Shown: piece after piece, positions 1 through 5,623 of the stretch
How positions within the stretch are numbered: the stretch's first letter is position 1
Layout of the letters: each line of letters begins with the position of its first letter
The notes under the pieces: generated by a model
Databases searched by the model: none
What the model was told of the DNA's origin: nothing
What the model saw: only the letters and a program-made list of their open reading frames with translations
Assembly (NCBI GenBank): GCA_903862155.1
Contig: CAIOXF010000091.1
Location: 1 to 6,933 of the forward strand
Direction of reading: 5' to 3'
Source: an uncultured cyanobacterium
GTDB lineage: Bacteria; Cyanobacteriota; Cyanobacteriia; PCC-6307; Cyanobiaceae
DNA: 6,933 bases
Position numbers and translations under genes: made by a program

Positions 1-895
1 CGCCGCACCGACCGCAGATGCGGCTCCCTCGACGCCCAACGATCACCGGTCTGAGGCGGTGGCCGAGGAACCGGCCCTCACACCTCCCTTCTGGGGCACC
101 CAGGTGCTCACCGAGGCCGACATTGATCTGGAGGAGGTGTTCGCCTACCTGGATCGCAATGCGCTCTTTGCCGGCCAGTGGCAGCTGCGCAAGACGCAGC
201 AACAAACCCGGGAGCAGTACGAAGCGATGCTGGCTGAGAAGGCTGAGCCGGTGCTCCAGGCCTGGAAACAGCGCTGCATCGATGAGAAGCTGCTCACACC
301 GCGGGTGGCCTATGGCTATTTCCCCTGCGGCCGTGAGGGCAACGCCGTGGTGGTGTTTGACCCTGCCGATATCAGCGTCCAGTTGGGCCGCTTCGCCCTG
401 CCCCGGCAGCGTTCGGGCAATCGCTACTGCATCGCCGACTTCTACAGAGATCTGATCCCCGGCGCCAACGGTGATCCCGCACCCGCCGATGTGCTGCCGA
501 TGCAGGCCGTCACCATGGGCGAGATAGCCAGCACCGTTGCCCAGGAGCTGTTCAAGGGCGACCAGTACAGCGACTACCTCTATTTCCACGGCCTGGCCGT
601 GCAGATGGCCGAGGCCTTGGCGGAATGGGTCCATGCCCGCATCCGCCGCGAGCTGGGTTTCGCCGACCCGGCCGACATGGCTTTGCGCGATGTGCTGGCC
701 CAGCGCTACCGCGGCAGCCGCTACTCCTTCGGCTACCCGGCCTGTCCGAATGTGGCCGACTCCCGGCCCCAGCTTGATTGGCTCGGTGCGGAGCGCATCG
801 GCCTCTCAATGGACGAGAGCGACCAGCTGGAGCCCGAGCAGAGCACCACGGCCCTGGTGGCCCTACACAGCAAGGCCCGGTACTTCAGCGCCTGA
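1..895 (+). CDS. metH: Cobalamin-dependent methionine synthase, C-terminal part (5' end outside window)
   Basis: This is the C-terminal reactivation (AdoMet-binding) domain of MetH, the cytosolic enzyme that moves the methyl group of 5-methyltetrahydrofolate to homocysteine through methylcobalamin. The domain uses AdoMet and reduced flavodoxin or ferredoxin to rescue oxidised cob(II)alamin. The reading frame is open from base 2, so the gene continues upstream; the first 30 or so codons read as an Ala/Pro/Thr-rich linker. The domain proper starts near the PPFWGTQVL motif. The diagnostic AdoMet-binding R-x-x-x-G-Y motif reads RYSFGYPACPN at 719-751, with Arg at 719-721. The LDWLGAERIGLSMDES stretch and the final KARYFS block are also typical of the MetH C-terminus. 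The frame is intact and ends at a TGA at 893-895. The GTG at 59 is an internal codon, not a start. Upstream domains (homocysteine, pterin and cobalamin binding) cannot be checked. Identification is very secure. Confidence 0.96.
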   Translation, partial: AAPTADAAPSTPNDHRSEAVAEEPALTPPFWGTQVLTEADIDLEEVFAYLDRNALFAGQWQLRKTQQQTREQYEAMLAEKAEPVLQAWKQRCIDEKLLTPRVAYGYFPCGREGNAVVVFDPADISVQLGRFALPRQRSGNRYCIADFYRDLIPGANGDPAPADVLPMQAVTMGEIASTVAQELFKGDQYSDYLYFHGLAVQMAEALAEWVHARIRRELGFADPADMALRDVLAQRYRGSRYSFGYPACPNVADSRPQLDWLGAERIGLSMDESDQLEPEQSTTALVALHSKARYFSA

Positions 896-897
896 AC

Positions 898-926
898 GGC
901 CCCGCCTAGCCTCGCGGGGCCCTTCT
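898..926 (+). terminator. GC-rich hairpin after metH, probable terminator or attenuator
   Basis: A perfect 8-bp stem GGCCCCGC (898-905) / GCGGGGCC (914-921) with an 8-base loop starts two bases after the metH stop and is followed by CTTCT. The tail is only weakly T-rich, so it is not a textbook intrinsic terminator. The next start codon lies just 13 bases further on. It could end metH transcripts, protect their 3' ends, or act in the leader of the next gene. Confidence 0.55.
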
Positions 927-934
927 CAAGCCCC

Positions 935-1207
935 ATGGCAATTGCAGGCCCCGATGGCGTTGACGCCGCGATCAAATCCGGCATCGACCTGGATGGTTCG
1001 CCGATCCCTGCTGAGATGCTTGCCCTTTACAACGAGGTGATGGACCTTGAGAGTCAGCGGGCCCGCAGCGGCGTGAAGAAGTCGATGCGTAATCGCATCG
1101 TGAAAACCGGCAGCAAGCACTTCGATCAGGCCACCCTGGACACACGCCTCAAGGCGGCTGGTTGGGATGGCCTGAAGGAGAAGGAGATCGCCTTCTTCTA
1201 CAGCTGA
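935..1207 (+). CDS. Small conserved cyanobacterial protein, DUF4090-like
   Basis: A 90-residue soluble protein of unknown function. It recalls the cyanobacterial DUF4090 family, in which the stretches I(D/N)LDGSPIPAEML, SGVKKSMRNRIV and the C-terminal GLKEKEIAFFYS look strongly conserved; I make this match from memory, so the family name is moderately secure while the gene itself is secure. Visible features are an acidic N-terminal third, a basic central patch (VKKSMRNRIVKTGSKHF, about residues 47-63) that could contact nucleic acid or an acidic partner, and an aromatic C-terminal tail. There is no signal peptide or membrane segment. The ATG at 935 gives the expected family-like length. No Shine-Dalgarno sequence is evident, and a stable hairpin ends 13 bases upstream, so expression must come by read-through from metH or from a promoter inside metH. 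It converges on the acidic-protein gene. Confidence 0.85.
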   Translation: MAIAGPDGVDAAIKSGIDLDGSPIPAEMLALYNEVMDLESQRARSGVKKSMRNRIVKTGSKHFDQATLDTRLKAAGWDGLKEKEIAFFYS

Positions 1208-1232
1208 CCTTGAGGGCTTAAGCCCTCAGCTG
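1201..1232. terminator. Inverted repeat joining two convergent stop codons, likely bidirectional terminator
   Basis: Bases 1211-1228 are a perfect 18-base palindrome (TGAGGGCTTAAGCCCTCA) that folds into a 7-bp stem with a TTAA loop. Outer arms CAGC (1201-1204) and GCTG (1229-1232) can extend it, leaving a 6-base bulge. The plus-strand stop TGA (1205-1207) lies in the bulge and the minus-strand stop (1226-1228) in the stem. There is no T-run on either side, so termination efficiency is uncertain. Its place exactly between convergent genes supports a shared 3'-end function. Confidence 0.5.
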
Positions 1233-1453
1233 CACATCTCCTCGAGAGCCTCGATCACTTCCTGCTGAAACTCCTCGAGATCGGAGGAGTCGCTCAGGTC
1301 GAGGCCCTCGCCGGCAGCGTTCTGGGTGAGCTCCTGGAAGTGGAAGGCCCCTTCGCCATGGGCCAGGAATTCCACAGCTGAGGGTTCACCGCTTTCCTTG
1401 TAGGCGTCGCAGAGGGCCAGGAAGGCCGCATCTTCGGTGAATTCCCAGCTCAT
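1226..1453 (-). CDS. Small, strongly acidic protein of unknown function
   Basis: A 75-residue protein I do not recognise. Counting residues gives 14 Glu and 5 Asp against a single Lys and no Arg, so the net charge is near -18. It begins MSWEFTEDAAF and has an amphipathic-looking, Glu-rich C-terminal end (about residues 55-73, DSSDLEEFQQEVIEALEEM) that should be helical and could be a short coiled coil. There are two Cys, at residue 15 and second from the end, and no signal peptide or membrane segment. Codon use matches the neighbours, with mostly G/C third positions, and the frame makes a sensible soluble protein, which supports a real gene. It is convergent with the DUF4090-like gene and divergent from the DUF2237 gene across a 161-base spacer. 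Such charge suits binding to a basic protein, a metal or a nucleic-acid-binding partner, but that is speculation. Confidence 0.72.
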   Translation of the reverse strand: MSWEFTEDAAFLALCDAYKESGEPSAVEFLAHGEGAFHFQELTQNAAGEGLDLSDSSDLEEFQQEVIEALEEMCS

Positions 1454-1474
1454 GTAAGGGTTGCCGCGACGGGG

Positions 1475-1503
1475 TTGGTGAAGTTGGCTTCCCGACCTTT
1501 AAC
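1475..1503 (+). promoter_or_regulatory. Possible promoter for the DUF2237 gene
   Basis: TTGGTG (1475-1480, three of six -35 matches) and TTTAAC (1498-1503, four of six -10 matches) are separated by 17 bases. The -10 lies on the only short A/T-rich patch in the spacer and overlaps the candidate -10 of the divergent gene, so the two promoters could share a melting region. The resulting leader of about 105 bases would contain a small hairpin TTTGC-TTCG-GCAAA at 1540-1553, with a stable UUCG-type loop. Nothing else is evident in the 1454-1614 spacer. Confidence 0.25.
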
Positions 1504-1526
1504 GCCTACCCCCCGGAATCCGTCAA
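1497..1526 (-). promoter_or_regulatory. Possible promoter for the acidic-protein gene
   Basis: Reading the minus strand, TTGACG (1526-1521) matches five of six bases of the -35 consensus. It is followed after 18 bases by TTAAAG (1502-1497), a poor -10 with three of six matches. This would place transcription start near 1490 and a leader of about 36 bases before the ATG at 1453. It lies in the divergent spacer where a promoter is expected, but the -10 is weak. Confidence 0.25.
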
Positions 1527-1614
1527 CCTCCTGGTGCCATTTGCTTCGGCAAACGCAGTGCTGCAACCCCGCCGACAGACTGGCCACCCGCTCCTCATTC
1601 GCCCAGACATCGCC

Positions 1615-2001
1615 ATGACTCTGGCCAGCAGCGATACCCCGCTCAACGTGCTTAGTGAGCCGCTCGAGCTGTGCGGCTGCGAGCCCATGACGGGCTGGTA
1701 CCGCGACGGGAGCTGCCGCACTGACCGGGCCGATCTCGGGCGCCACACCGTGTGCTGCGTGGTGAACGACGCCTTTCTCACTTACAGCAAGGCCCAGGGC
1801 AACGATCTCTCCACCCCGATGCCCGCCTACGACTTCCCGGGCCTCAAGCCCGGAGACCACTGGTGCGTGTGCGCGCCCCGTTGGCTGGAGGCCTATGAAG
1901 ACGGCATGGCGCCGCCGGTGCGCCTGAAGGCCACCGAGATCACCACCCTGGAGGTGATTCCTTTGGAGGTGCTGCGGCAACATGCAGCCCCTGGGGATTA
2001 G
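1615..2001 (+). CDS. DUF2237 family protein
   Basis: A 128-residue cytosolic protein of the DUF2237 family (uncharacterised, COG3651 type), found widely in bacteria. Family hallmarks are visible in order: NVL-x-PLELC at 11-20, DPMTG-like EPMTGWYRDG at 23-32, LGRHTVC at 41-47, the highly typical GNDLSTP at 62-68, FPGLKPGD at 74-81, and WCVCAPRW at 83-90. There are seven Cys, at 20, 22, 34, 47, 48, 84 and 86, including CxC pairs at 20/22 and 84/86, which suggests metal or redox chemistry, although no activity is established for the family. The ATG at 1615 begins just before the conserved part. An upstream in-frame GTG at 1534 would add 27 residues that do not look family-like and would cover the leader, so it is not preferred. 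No clear ribosome-binding site is seen. It is divergent from the acidic-protein gene and convergent with the dehydrogenase gene. Confidence 0.9.
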   Translation: MTLASSDTPLNVLSEPLELCGCEPMTGWYRDGSCRTDRADLGRHTVCCVVNDAFLTYSKAQGNDLSTPMPAYDFPGLKPGDHWCVCAPRWLEAYEDGMAPPVRLKATEITTLEVIPLEVLRQHAAPGD

Positions 2002-2021
2002 TCCCGATCCTGGGCTACCCC
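1993..2021. terminator. Imperfect hairpin between convergent DUF2237 and dehydrogenase genes
   Basis: GGGG (1993-1996), TAG (1999-2001) and CCC (2003-2005) can pair with CCCC (2018-2021), CTA (2015-2017) and GGG (2012-2014). This gives ten base pairs interrupted by two bulges on one arm, with a GATCCT loop. The DUF2237 stop TAG is part of the stem and the opposing stop lies 11 bases beyond. There is no T-tract. It is a plausible transcript-end structure for the 30-base gap between the two stops. Confidence 0.35.
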
Positions 2022-2031
2022 TGATCGCTGG

Positions 2032-2814
2032 CTACCAAGGAATTGGTTGGCCGTCCCAGGCCCAGAAGCTGCCGCTCTGCTCGGGGGTGAGGGAGGCGAT
2101 CACGTCGAGCAGGTGGCCGGCCGCCCGATCAGGGCTGAATAACTTGCCATCGGGCACTCCCGCCTGAAAGGGATCCGAGAGGGCCGTGGCCGTGGTGCCT
2201 GGATGCAGCAGGCCCACACAGGCCAGGGGCAGGCGCCGGCGCCATTCGATGGCCAGGGTGCGCAGCAGTTGGTTCTGAGCCGCCTTGGCGGCTCGGTAGG
2301 CGTACCAGCCGCCCAGTTGGTTGTCGCCGATGCTTCCCACCCGGGCCGAGAGGCTGGCGAAATGGAAGGGCTGGGCCCGGTCGATGAGGGGATCGAGGGC
2401 CTGGGCCAGCAGTACGGGCCCAAAGGCATTCACCGCGAAGCTGCGCTCCAGGTGGGCGCGATTGAGGCGGGCGAGCCGCTTCTCGGGTTGCAGGGGGCCG
2501 TCATGGAGCAGCCCGGCGGTGTTGATCACCAGCCGTAGTGGCGGCAGATCGGCCAGCTGCTGGGGTAAGGCCGCCAGGCTGGCGTCGTTGGTGAGATCAA
2601 GGGCCACCGCCCTCACCCCTTCGGGTAACGGGCTGCAATGGCCGTGGCGCCGGCTGCCCGCCAGCTGCAGCCCGGGAGCCCTGGTGCCCAGGGCCTGGAG
2701 CAGGGCCGTGCCGATGCCGCCGCAGCCCACCACCAGGGCCGTGCCGTGCCAGCCCGCCAGGGTCTCGGGCGCTGGGGGGTTGGTGCTGGCGATGTCTGGG
2801 GCCACGTGGCGCAT
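2032..2814 (-). CDS. Short-chain dehydrogenase/reductase, CsgA/C-factor-like
   Basis: A 260-residue NAD(P)-dependent oxidoreductase with a Rossmann fold. Motifs are the glycine-rich cofactor loop GCGGIG (residues 30-35, in place of the usual TGxxxGxG), DLTND (73-77), NTAG (98-101, a variant of NNAG), the serine region ASLSARVG (153-160, probable catalytic Ser156), YRAAK (Tyr173 and Lys177, catalytic YxxxK) and HPG (204-206). The segments PEKRL, VNAFGP, LGGWYAYRAAKAAQNQL and the final WDGQPIPW match the subgroup often annotated as C-factor or CsgA-like, best known from Myxococcus CsgA and from proteobacterial homologues; the substrate in cyanobacteria is unknown. The length is usual for the family. 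The ATG at 2814 leaves a 28-residue N-terminal extension before the Rossmann fold. A weak GAGG lies ten bases upstream of that ATG. The gene is divergent from gpsA, with 24 bases between start codons, and convergent with DUF2237. Confidence 0.93.
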   Translation of the reverse strand: MRHVAPDIASTNPPAPETLAGWHGTALVVGCGGIGTALLQALGTRAPGLQLAGSRRHGHCSPLPEGVRAVALDLTNDASLAALPQQLADLPPLRLVINTAGLLHDGPLQPEKRLARLNRAHLERSFAVNAFGPVLLAQALDPLIDRAQPFHFASLSARVGSIGDNQLGGWYAYRAAKAAQNQLLRTLAIEWRRRLPLACVGLLHPGTTATALSDPFQAGVPDGKLFSPDRAAGHLLDVIASLTPEQSGSFWAWDGQPIPW

Positions 2815-2820
2815 GATGGC

Positions 2821-2836
2821 GGGGCCTCAGCGCCCC
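2821..2836. repeat. Inverted repeat between the divergent start codons
   Basis: GGGGC (2821-2825) and GCCCC (2832-2836) form a 5-bp inverted repeat around CTCAGC. It fills most of the 24 bases between the dehydrogenase ATG and the gpsA ATG. In either transcript the hairpin would sit two to six bases before the start codon, where a Shine-Dalgarno would normally be. It may be a small operator, a translation-dampening hairpin, or chance in GC-rich DNA. Confidence 0.3.
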
Positions 2837-2838
2837 TG

Positions 2839-3759
2839 ATGAGCCTCACCATCGCCGTTCTTGGGCTCGGTGCCTGGGGCCGCACGCTCCAGACCCTGTG
2901 GGAGCGGCAGGGGCATCGCGTGATCGGCTGGACGCGCAGTGATGGTGGAGATCCCGCCCGTTTGCTGCCCGAAGCGGATCTGGTGGCCGTGGCCCTGGCC
3001 ATGCAGGGCATCGAGCCCCTCGCAGAGGCCCTGGCTCCGGTATGGCCCGCAGGTTTGCCGCTGCTGAGCTGCAGCAAGGGCATCGACCCCGAGCGCCTGG
3101 CGACCCCCACCCAGCTCTGGGCCCGGCAGGTACCCCAGGCACCGCGCCTGGTGCTCAGTGGCCCGAACCTGGCGGTTGAACTGGCCCAGGGCCTGCCGGC
3201 GGCCAGCGTGATTGCTTCAGAGGATCAGGAGCTGGCGGGGCGGCTGCAGGAAGAACTCAGTGGCGACTCGCTCCGGCTTTATCGGAGTGACGATCCGATT
3301 GGCGTGGAGGCCGCCGGCGCCCTCAAGAACGTGATGGCCGTGGCGGCCGGGATCTGCGACGGTCTTGGCCTCGGTGCCAATGCCAAAGCGTCATTGCTCT
3401 GCCGCGGACTGGCCGAGATGGGAGTCGTGGTGCAGGGCATGGGCGGCCACCCCACCAGCCTCTACGGCCTGGCTGGCTTGGGAGACCTCCTGGCCACCGC
3501 TAACAGCCCGCTCAGCCGCAACTACCGCTGCGGACTTCTGCTGGCTGAGGGTCTGGATGAATCGGCGGCCGTCGCCCGCATTGGCGCCACGGTGGAGGGG
3601 CCCCGCACGGCCCGCGCAGCTCTGGCCCTCGCGGCCCGGCAGGGCTGGAGCCTCCCGATCTGCGACCAGGTGCTCGCCGTGCTCGAGGGCCGCACCAAGC
3701 CGGCGCTGGCGGTGCAGGCCCTGATGCAGCGTGGGCTGAAGCCCGAATGGACCCCATGA
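2839..3759 (+). CDS. gpsA: NAD(P)H-dependent glycerol-3-phosphate dehydrogenase
   Basis: This 306-residue cytosolic enzyme reduces dihydroxyacetone phosphate to sn-glycerol-3-phosphate, the backbone for phospholipids and, in cyanobacteria, glycolipids. The N-terminal Rossmann domain starts at once with the cofactor loop GLGAWG (residues 9-14). SKGID follows with Lys80, and then SGPN (107-110). The C-terminal helical domain carries GALKNVMAVAAG with the catalytic Lys163, the GLGLGANAKASLLCRGLAEM block, and LAGLGDLLATANSPLSRNYRCG with the substrate/cofactor-contacting Arg227-Asn228. All key residues are present. It is somewhat shorter than the roughly 330-340 residues of many GpsA proteins, mainly between the cofactor loop and SKGI, where the usual insertion is reduced. 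The ATG at 2839 was chosen because the Rossmann strand starts six residues later; the open frame further upstream is only the antisense of the dehydrogenase gene. It is the first gene of an overlapping four-gene operon, and its stop overlaps the next start (ATGA). Confidence 0.97.
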   Translation: MSLTIAVLGLGAWGRTLQTLWERQGHRVIGWTRSDGGDPARLLPEADLVAVALAMQGIEPLAEALAPVWPAGLPLLSCSKGIDPERLATPTQLWARQVPQAPRLVLSGPNLAVELAQGLPAASVIASEDQELAGRLQEELSGDSLRLYRSDDPIGVEAAGALKNVMAVAAGICDGLGLGANAKASLLCRGLAEMGVVVQGMGGHPTSLYGLAGLGDLLATANSPLSRNYRCGLLLAEGLDESAAVARIGATVEGPRTARAALALAARQGWSLPICDQVLAVLEGRTKPALAVQALMQRGLKPEWTP

Positions 3760-4682
3760 GCCTGCGGGCCGTGCTGATCGAAGCCTTTGCCGCGGCGCCT
3801 TGCCAGGGCAATGGGGCGGCGGTGGTGCTCCTCGACGAGCCCCTGGCCGATGCGGCCATGCAGGCCATTGCCGGCAGCCTGCGCCAGTCGGAAACGGCGT
3901 TTCTGCTGCAGCACAAGGGCCAGTGGCTGCTGCGCTGGTTCACGCCCACCTGCGAGGTGCCGCTCTGTGGCCACGCCACCCTGGCGTCCCTGCTGGCCCT
4001 GGGCCATTGGGGTGTGCTGGCCCCCGGCAGCGGCCTGGCGTTTCACAGCCGCAGCGGACCCCTGGAGGTGGCCCTCGACCCGCTCCAACCAGGCCGCGGG
4101 GCGATCGTGCTCCCCGCGTACCCGATCCATTCCGCCAGCCCGAGCGATCAGCTCAGCCAGCACCTCGCGGAGGTCAGCGGTGCACCTGTGGAGCGGTACT
4201 GGACCAGCGACCTTGGATACCACGTGGCGCTCCTGCCTCCCGGGAGCTCGCTCGATGGCCTGGATGCTCTGGCCACAACCCTGGAGGGCCCCGCGCGCAA
4301 CGGGTTGGTGGTGATGGCGGCGGTGGATCCCGGGGATCCGCAGGCTCCCGCCCTGGAGGGAAGCAAGGCCGATTACCAGCTGCGGTTCTTTGCGCCGGGG
4401 CTCGGCATCCCGGAGGATCCCGTCACCGGATCGGCCCACGCGCTTGTGGCCCCGTATTGGCTTGGCGCAACGGCCGCAGCCACGGTGGTGGGTTGGCAGC
4501 CGTCCACTCGCCCCGGCGGGATGGTGTGCAGCGCGGCATCGTCGGGCATGATCCGTCTGCTCGGTTCGGGCCATCTGCTGTGGGACGGCACGCTCCACTA
4601 CGCGCCATCCAGCACTGGGGGCAGCGCGCGAGGCGAAAGCTCCAACTGGGCTGGATGGGAGGCCTTGCTGCCCCCCGGCTGA
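3756..4682 (+). CDS. PhzF family isomerase/epimerase
   Basis: A 308-residue protein of the PhzF/diaminopimelate-epimerase fold superfamily. PhzF itself isomerises trans-2,3-dihydro-3-hydroxyanthranilate in phenazine synthesis, but most family members in organisms without phenazine genes have unknown substrates, and no phz genes lie here. Two similar half-domains are expected. Family motifs are EAF (9-11), QGNGAAVV (17-24, the GNPAAV motif), SETAFL (45-50) with the catalytic Glu46, PLCGHATLAS (69-78) in the first half, and the hallmark GIPEDPVTGSAH (217-228) in the second. These active-site positions are intact. The ATG at 3756 overlaps the gpsA TGA as ATGA, a classic translational-coupling arrangement. 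Another in-frame ATG at 3747 would add three residues (MDP) and cannot be excluded. There is no signal peptide, so it is cytosolic. It is secure as a family member; the reaction is unknown. Confidence 0.94.
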   Translation: MSLRAVLIEAFAAAPCQGNGAAVVLLDEPLADAAMQAIAGSLRQSETAFLLQHKGQWLLRWFTPTCEVPLCGHATLASLLALGHWGVLAPGSGLAFHSRSGPLEVALDPLQPGRGAIVLPAYPIHSASPSDQLSQHLAEVSGAPVERYWTSDLGYHVALLPPGSSLDGLDALATTLEGPARNGLVVMAAVDPGDPQAPALEGSKADYQLRFFAPGLGIPEDPVTGSAHALVAPYWLGATAAATVVGWQPSTRPGGMVCSAASSGMIRLLGSGHLLWDGTLHYAPSSTGGSARGESSNWAGWEALLPPG

Positions 4683-5623
4683 GTTGGCCCGCCGTTCCGC
4701 GTCGCCTCTGGTTGGGCGGTCCGATGGCCCTGAGCGCTGTGGCCATTGGCTTTGCTGCCCAGGGGTTGGCTCCCCAGCCCTATGCCAGTGGGCATGGCGA
4801 ATTGCTGGAGGCCCTGGTGGATGCACCAGCGCCTGCCCAAGACACCCAGGCCGAAGCCGAGACGCTGCGCCGCGTGCAGAGCCAGCGCCTGGGCCTGCGC
4901 GAACCGGCGGCCGGGCGCCCGCTCGATCTGGAGATTCGCGTGGCCCTGTTGCGGGCGGGTGGTAGCCCCAGCCTCAGTGCGGATGCGCCCTGGCAGCTGA
5001 TCGGCCGGGACGGCCGACTCCTGGAGCAAGGCGAGGCCAACCAAGCTGTGGATGGCTCTTGGAGCGCTGAAGCCTCCGAAGCCTGGCTGCAGGCCCCAGG
5101 GGGCCAGCTACTGGTGAATGGCCAGCCCTACGCCGGGCGCTTGCGGCTGATTCGGGAGGGCAATGGGCTGCTGGTGGTGAACCACCTCCCCCTGGAGACC
5201 TACGTGGCTTCGGTGGTGGGGGCAGAAATGCCCAGCAGCTGGAACATGGAGGCCCTGCGCGCCCAGGCCGTTGCCGCCCGTTCCTATGCCCTGGCCCACA
5301 TGGCCCGCCCCGCCAGCCGCCACTGGCATCTCGGCGACACCACCCGTTGGCAGGCCTACCGCGGGTTGGTCAGCAGTAACGGCCGCACACGGCAGGCGGC
5401 TGGAAGCACCGCCGGACTGATCCTCAGCTACCAGGGCGGAATCGTGGAAAGCCTCTACGCCGCCAATCGCCAGATCACCCTGGAGGCCCATGGCCATCTC
5501 GGCGCGAGCATGAGCCAGCACGGCGCCCAGGATCTGGCCAGTCAGGGCCTCCGCTACAACGAAATCCTGGGCCGCTACTACCAGGGGGCATCCCTGGCGC
5601 GGTTGAAAGCCGGTGCGAGCTGA
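4655..5623 (+). CDS. Exported SpoIID/LytB-domain protein
   Basis: A 322-residue protein with an N-terminal signal peptide or membrane anchor and a C-terminal SpoIID domain (about 170-318). In Bacillus, SpoIID is a lytic transglycosylase acting on denuded peptidoglycan; cyanobacteria do not sporulate, so here a general peptidoglycan-processing role in the periplasm is likely. Motifs include HLPLETYVASVVGAEMP with the presumed catalytic Glu191, EALRAQAVAARSYAL (199-213), the GLILSYQG strand (254-261), and the closing GASMSQHGAQDLASQG (283-298, the family's GHGVGMSQWGA block) and YNEILGRYY (301-309). The stretch between ESLYAA and AHGHLG is only about ten residues, much shorter than in Bacillus SpoIID, and lacks the STSGG-like segment. 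The ATG at 4655 is preferred because it supplies the basic residues (Arg8, Arg16, Arg17) before the hydrophobic core. It overlaps phzF by 28 bases. An ATG at 4724, 42 bases past the phzF stop, would lack the charged region. Confidence 0.88.
   Translation: MGGLAAPRLSWPAVPRRLWLGGPMALSAVAIGFAAQGLAPQPYASGHGELLEALVDAPAPAQDTQAEAETLRRVQSQRLGLREPAAGRPLDLEIRVALLRAGGSPSLSADAPWQLIGRDGRLLEQGEANQAVDGSWSAEASEAWLQAPGGQLLVNGQPYAGRLRLIREGNGLLVVNHLPLETYVASVVGAEMPSSWNMEALRAQAVAARSYALAHMARPASRHWHLGDTTRWQAYRGLVSSNGRTRQAAGSTAGLILSYQGGIVESLYAANRQITLEAHGHLGASMSQHGAQDLASQGLRYNEILGRYYQGASLARLKAGAS

Noticed and set aside
1534..1614. Longer DUF2237 protein from the GTG at 1534
   Set aside because: The 27 extra residues do not resemble the family, and the DUF2237 motifs begin just after the ATG at 1615.
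1450..1983. 177-codon minus-strand frame opposite the DUF2237 gene
   Set aside because: It is antisense to a conserved family protein and shows no motif of its own.
2638..2838. Longer gpsA product starting upstream at 2638
   Set aside because: The added 67 residues are antisense to the dehydrogenase gene, and the GpsA Rossmann strand begins directly after the ATG at 2839.
3800..4654. Upstream extension of the SpoIID frame through the whole phzF gene
   Set aside because: The extension reads as Gly/Pro/Arg-rich low-quality protein in a shifted frame of phzF. The real protein starts with its signal peptide near 4655.
3747..4682. Phenazine biosynthesis gene cluster
   Set aside because: Only a PhzF-fold protein is present; no phzA/B, phzD, phzE or phzG neighbours. 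PhzF-family proteins are common outside phenazine producers.
3522..4826. Open frame of 434 codons on the minus strand opposite gpsA, phzF and the SpoIID gene
   Set aside because: It is antisense to three well-identified genes, its translation is rich in Arg, Gly, Ala and Pro with no family motif, and long antisense frames are expected in high-GC DNA with biased third positions.
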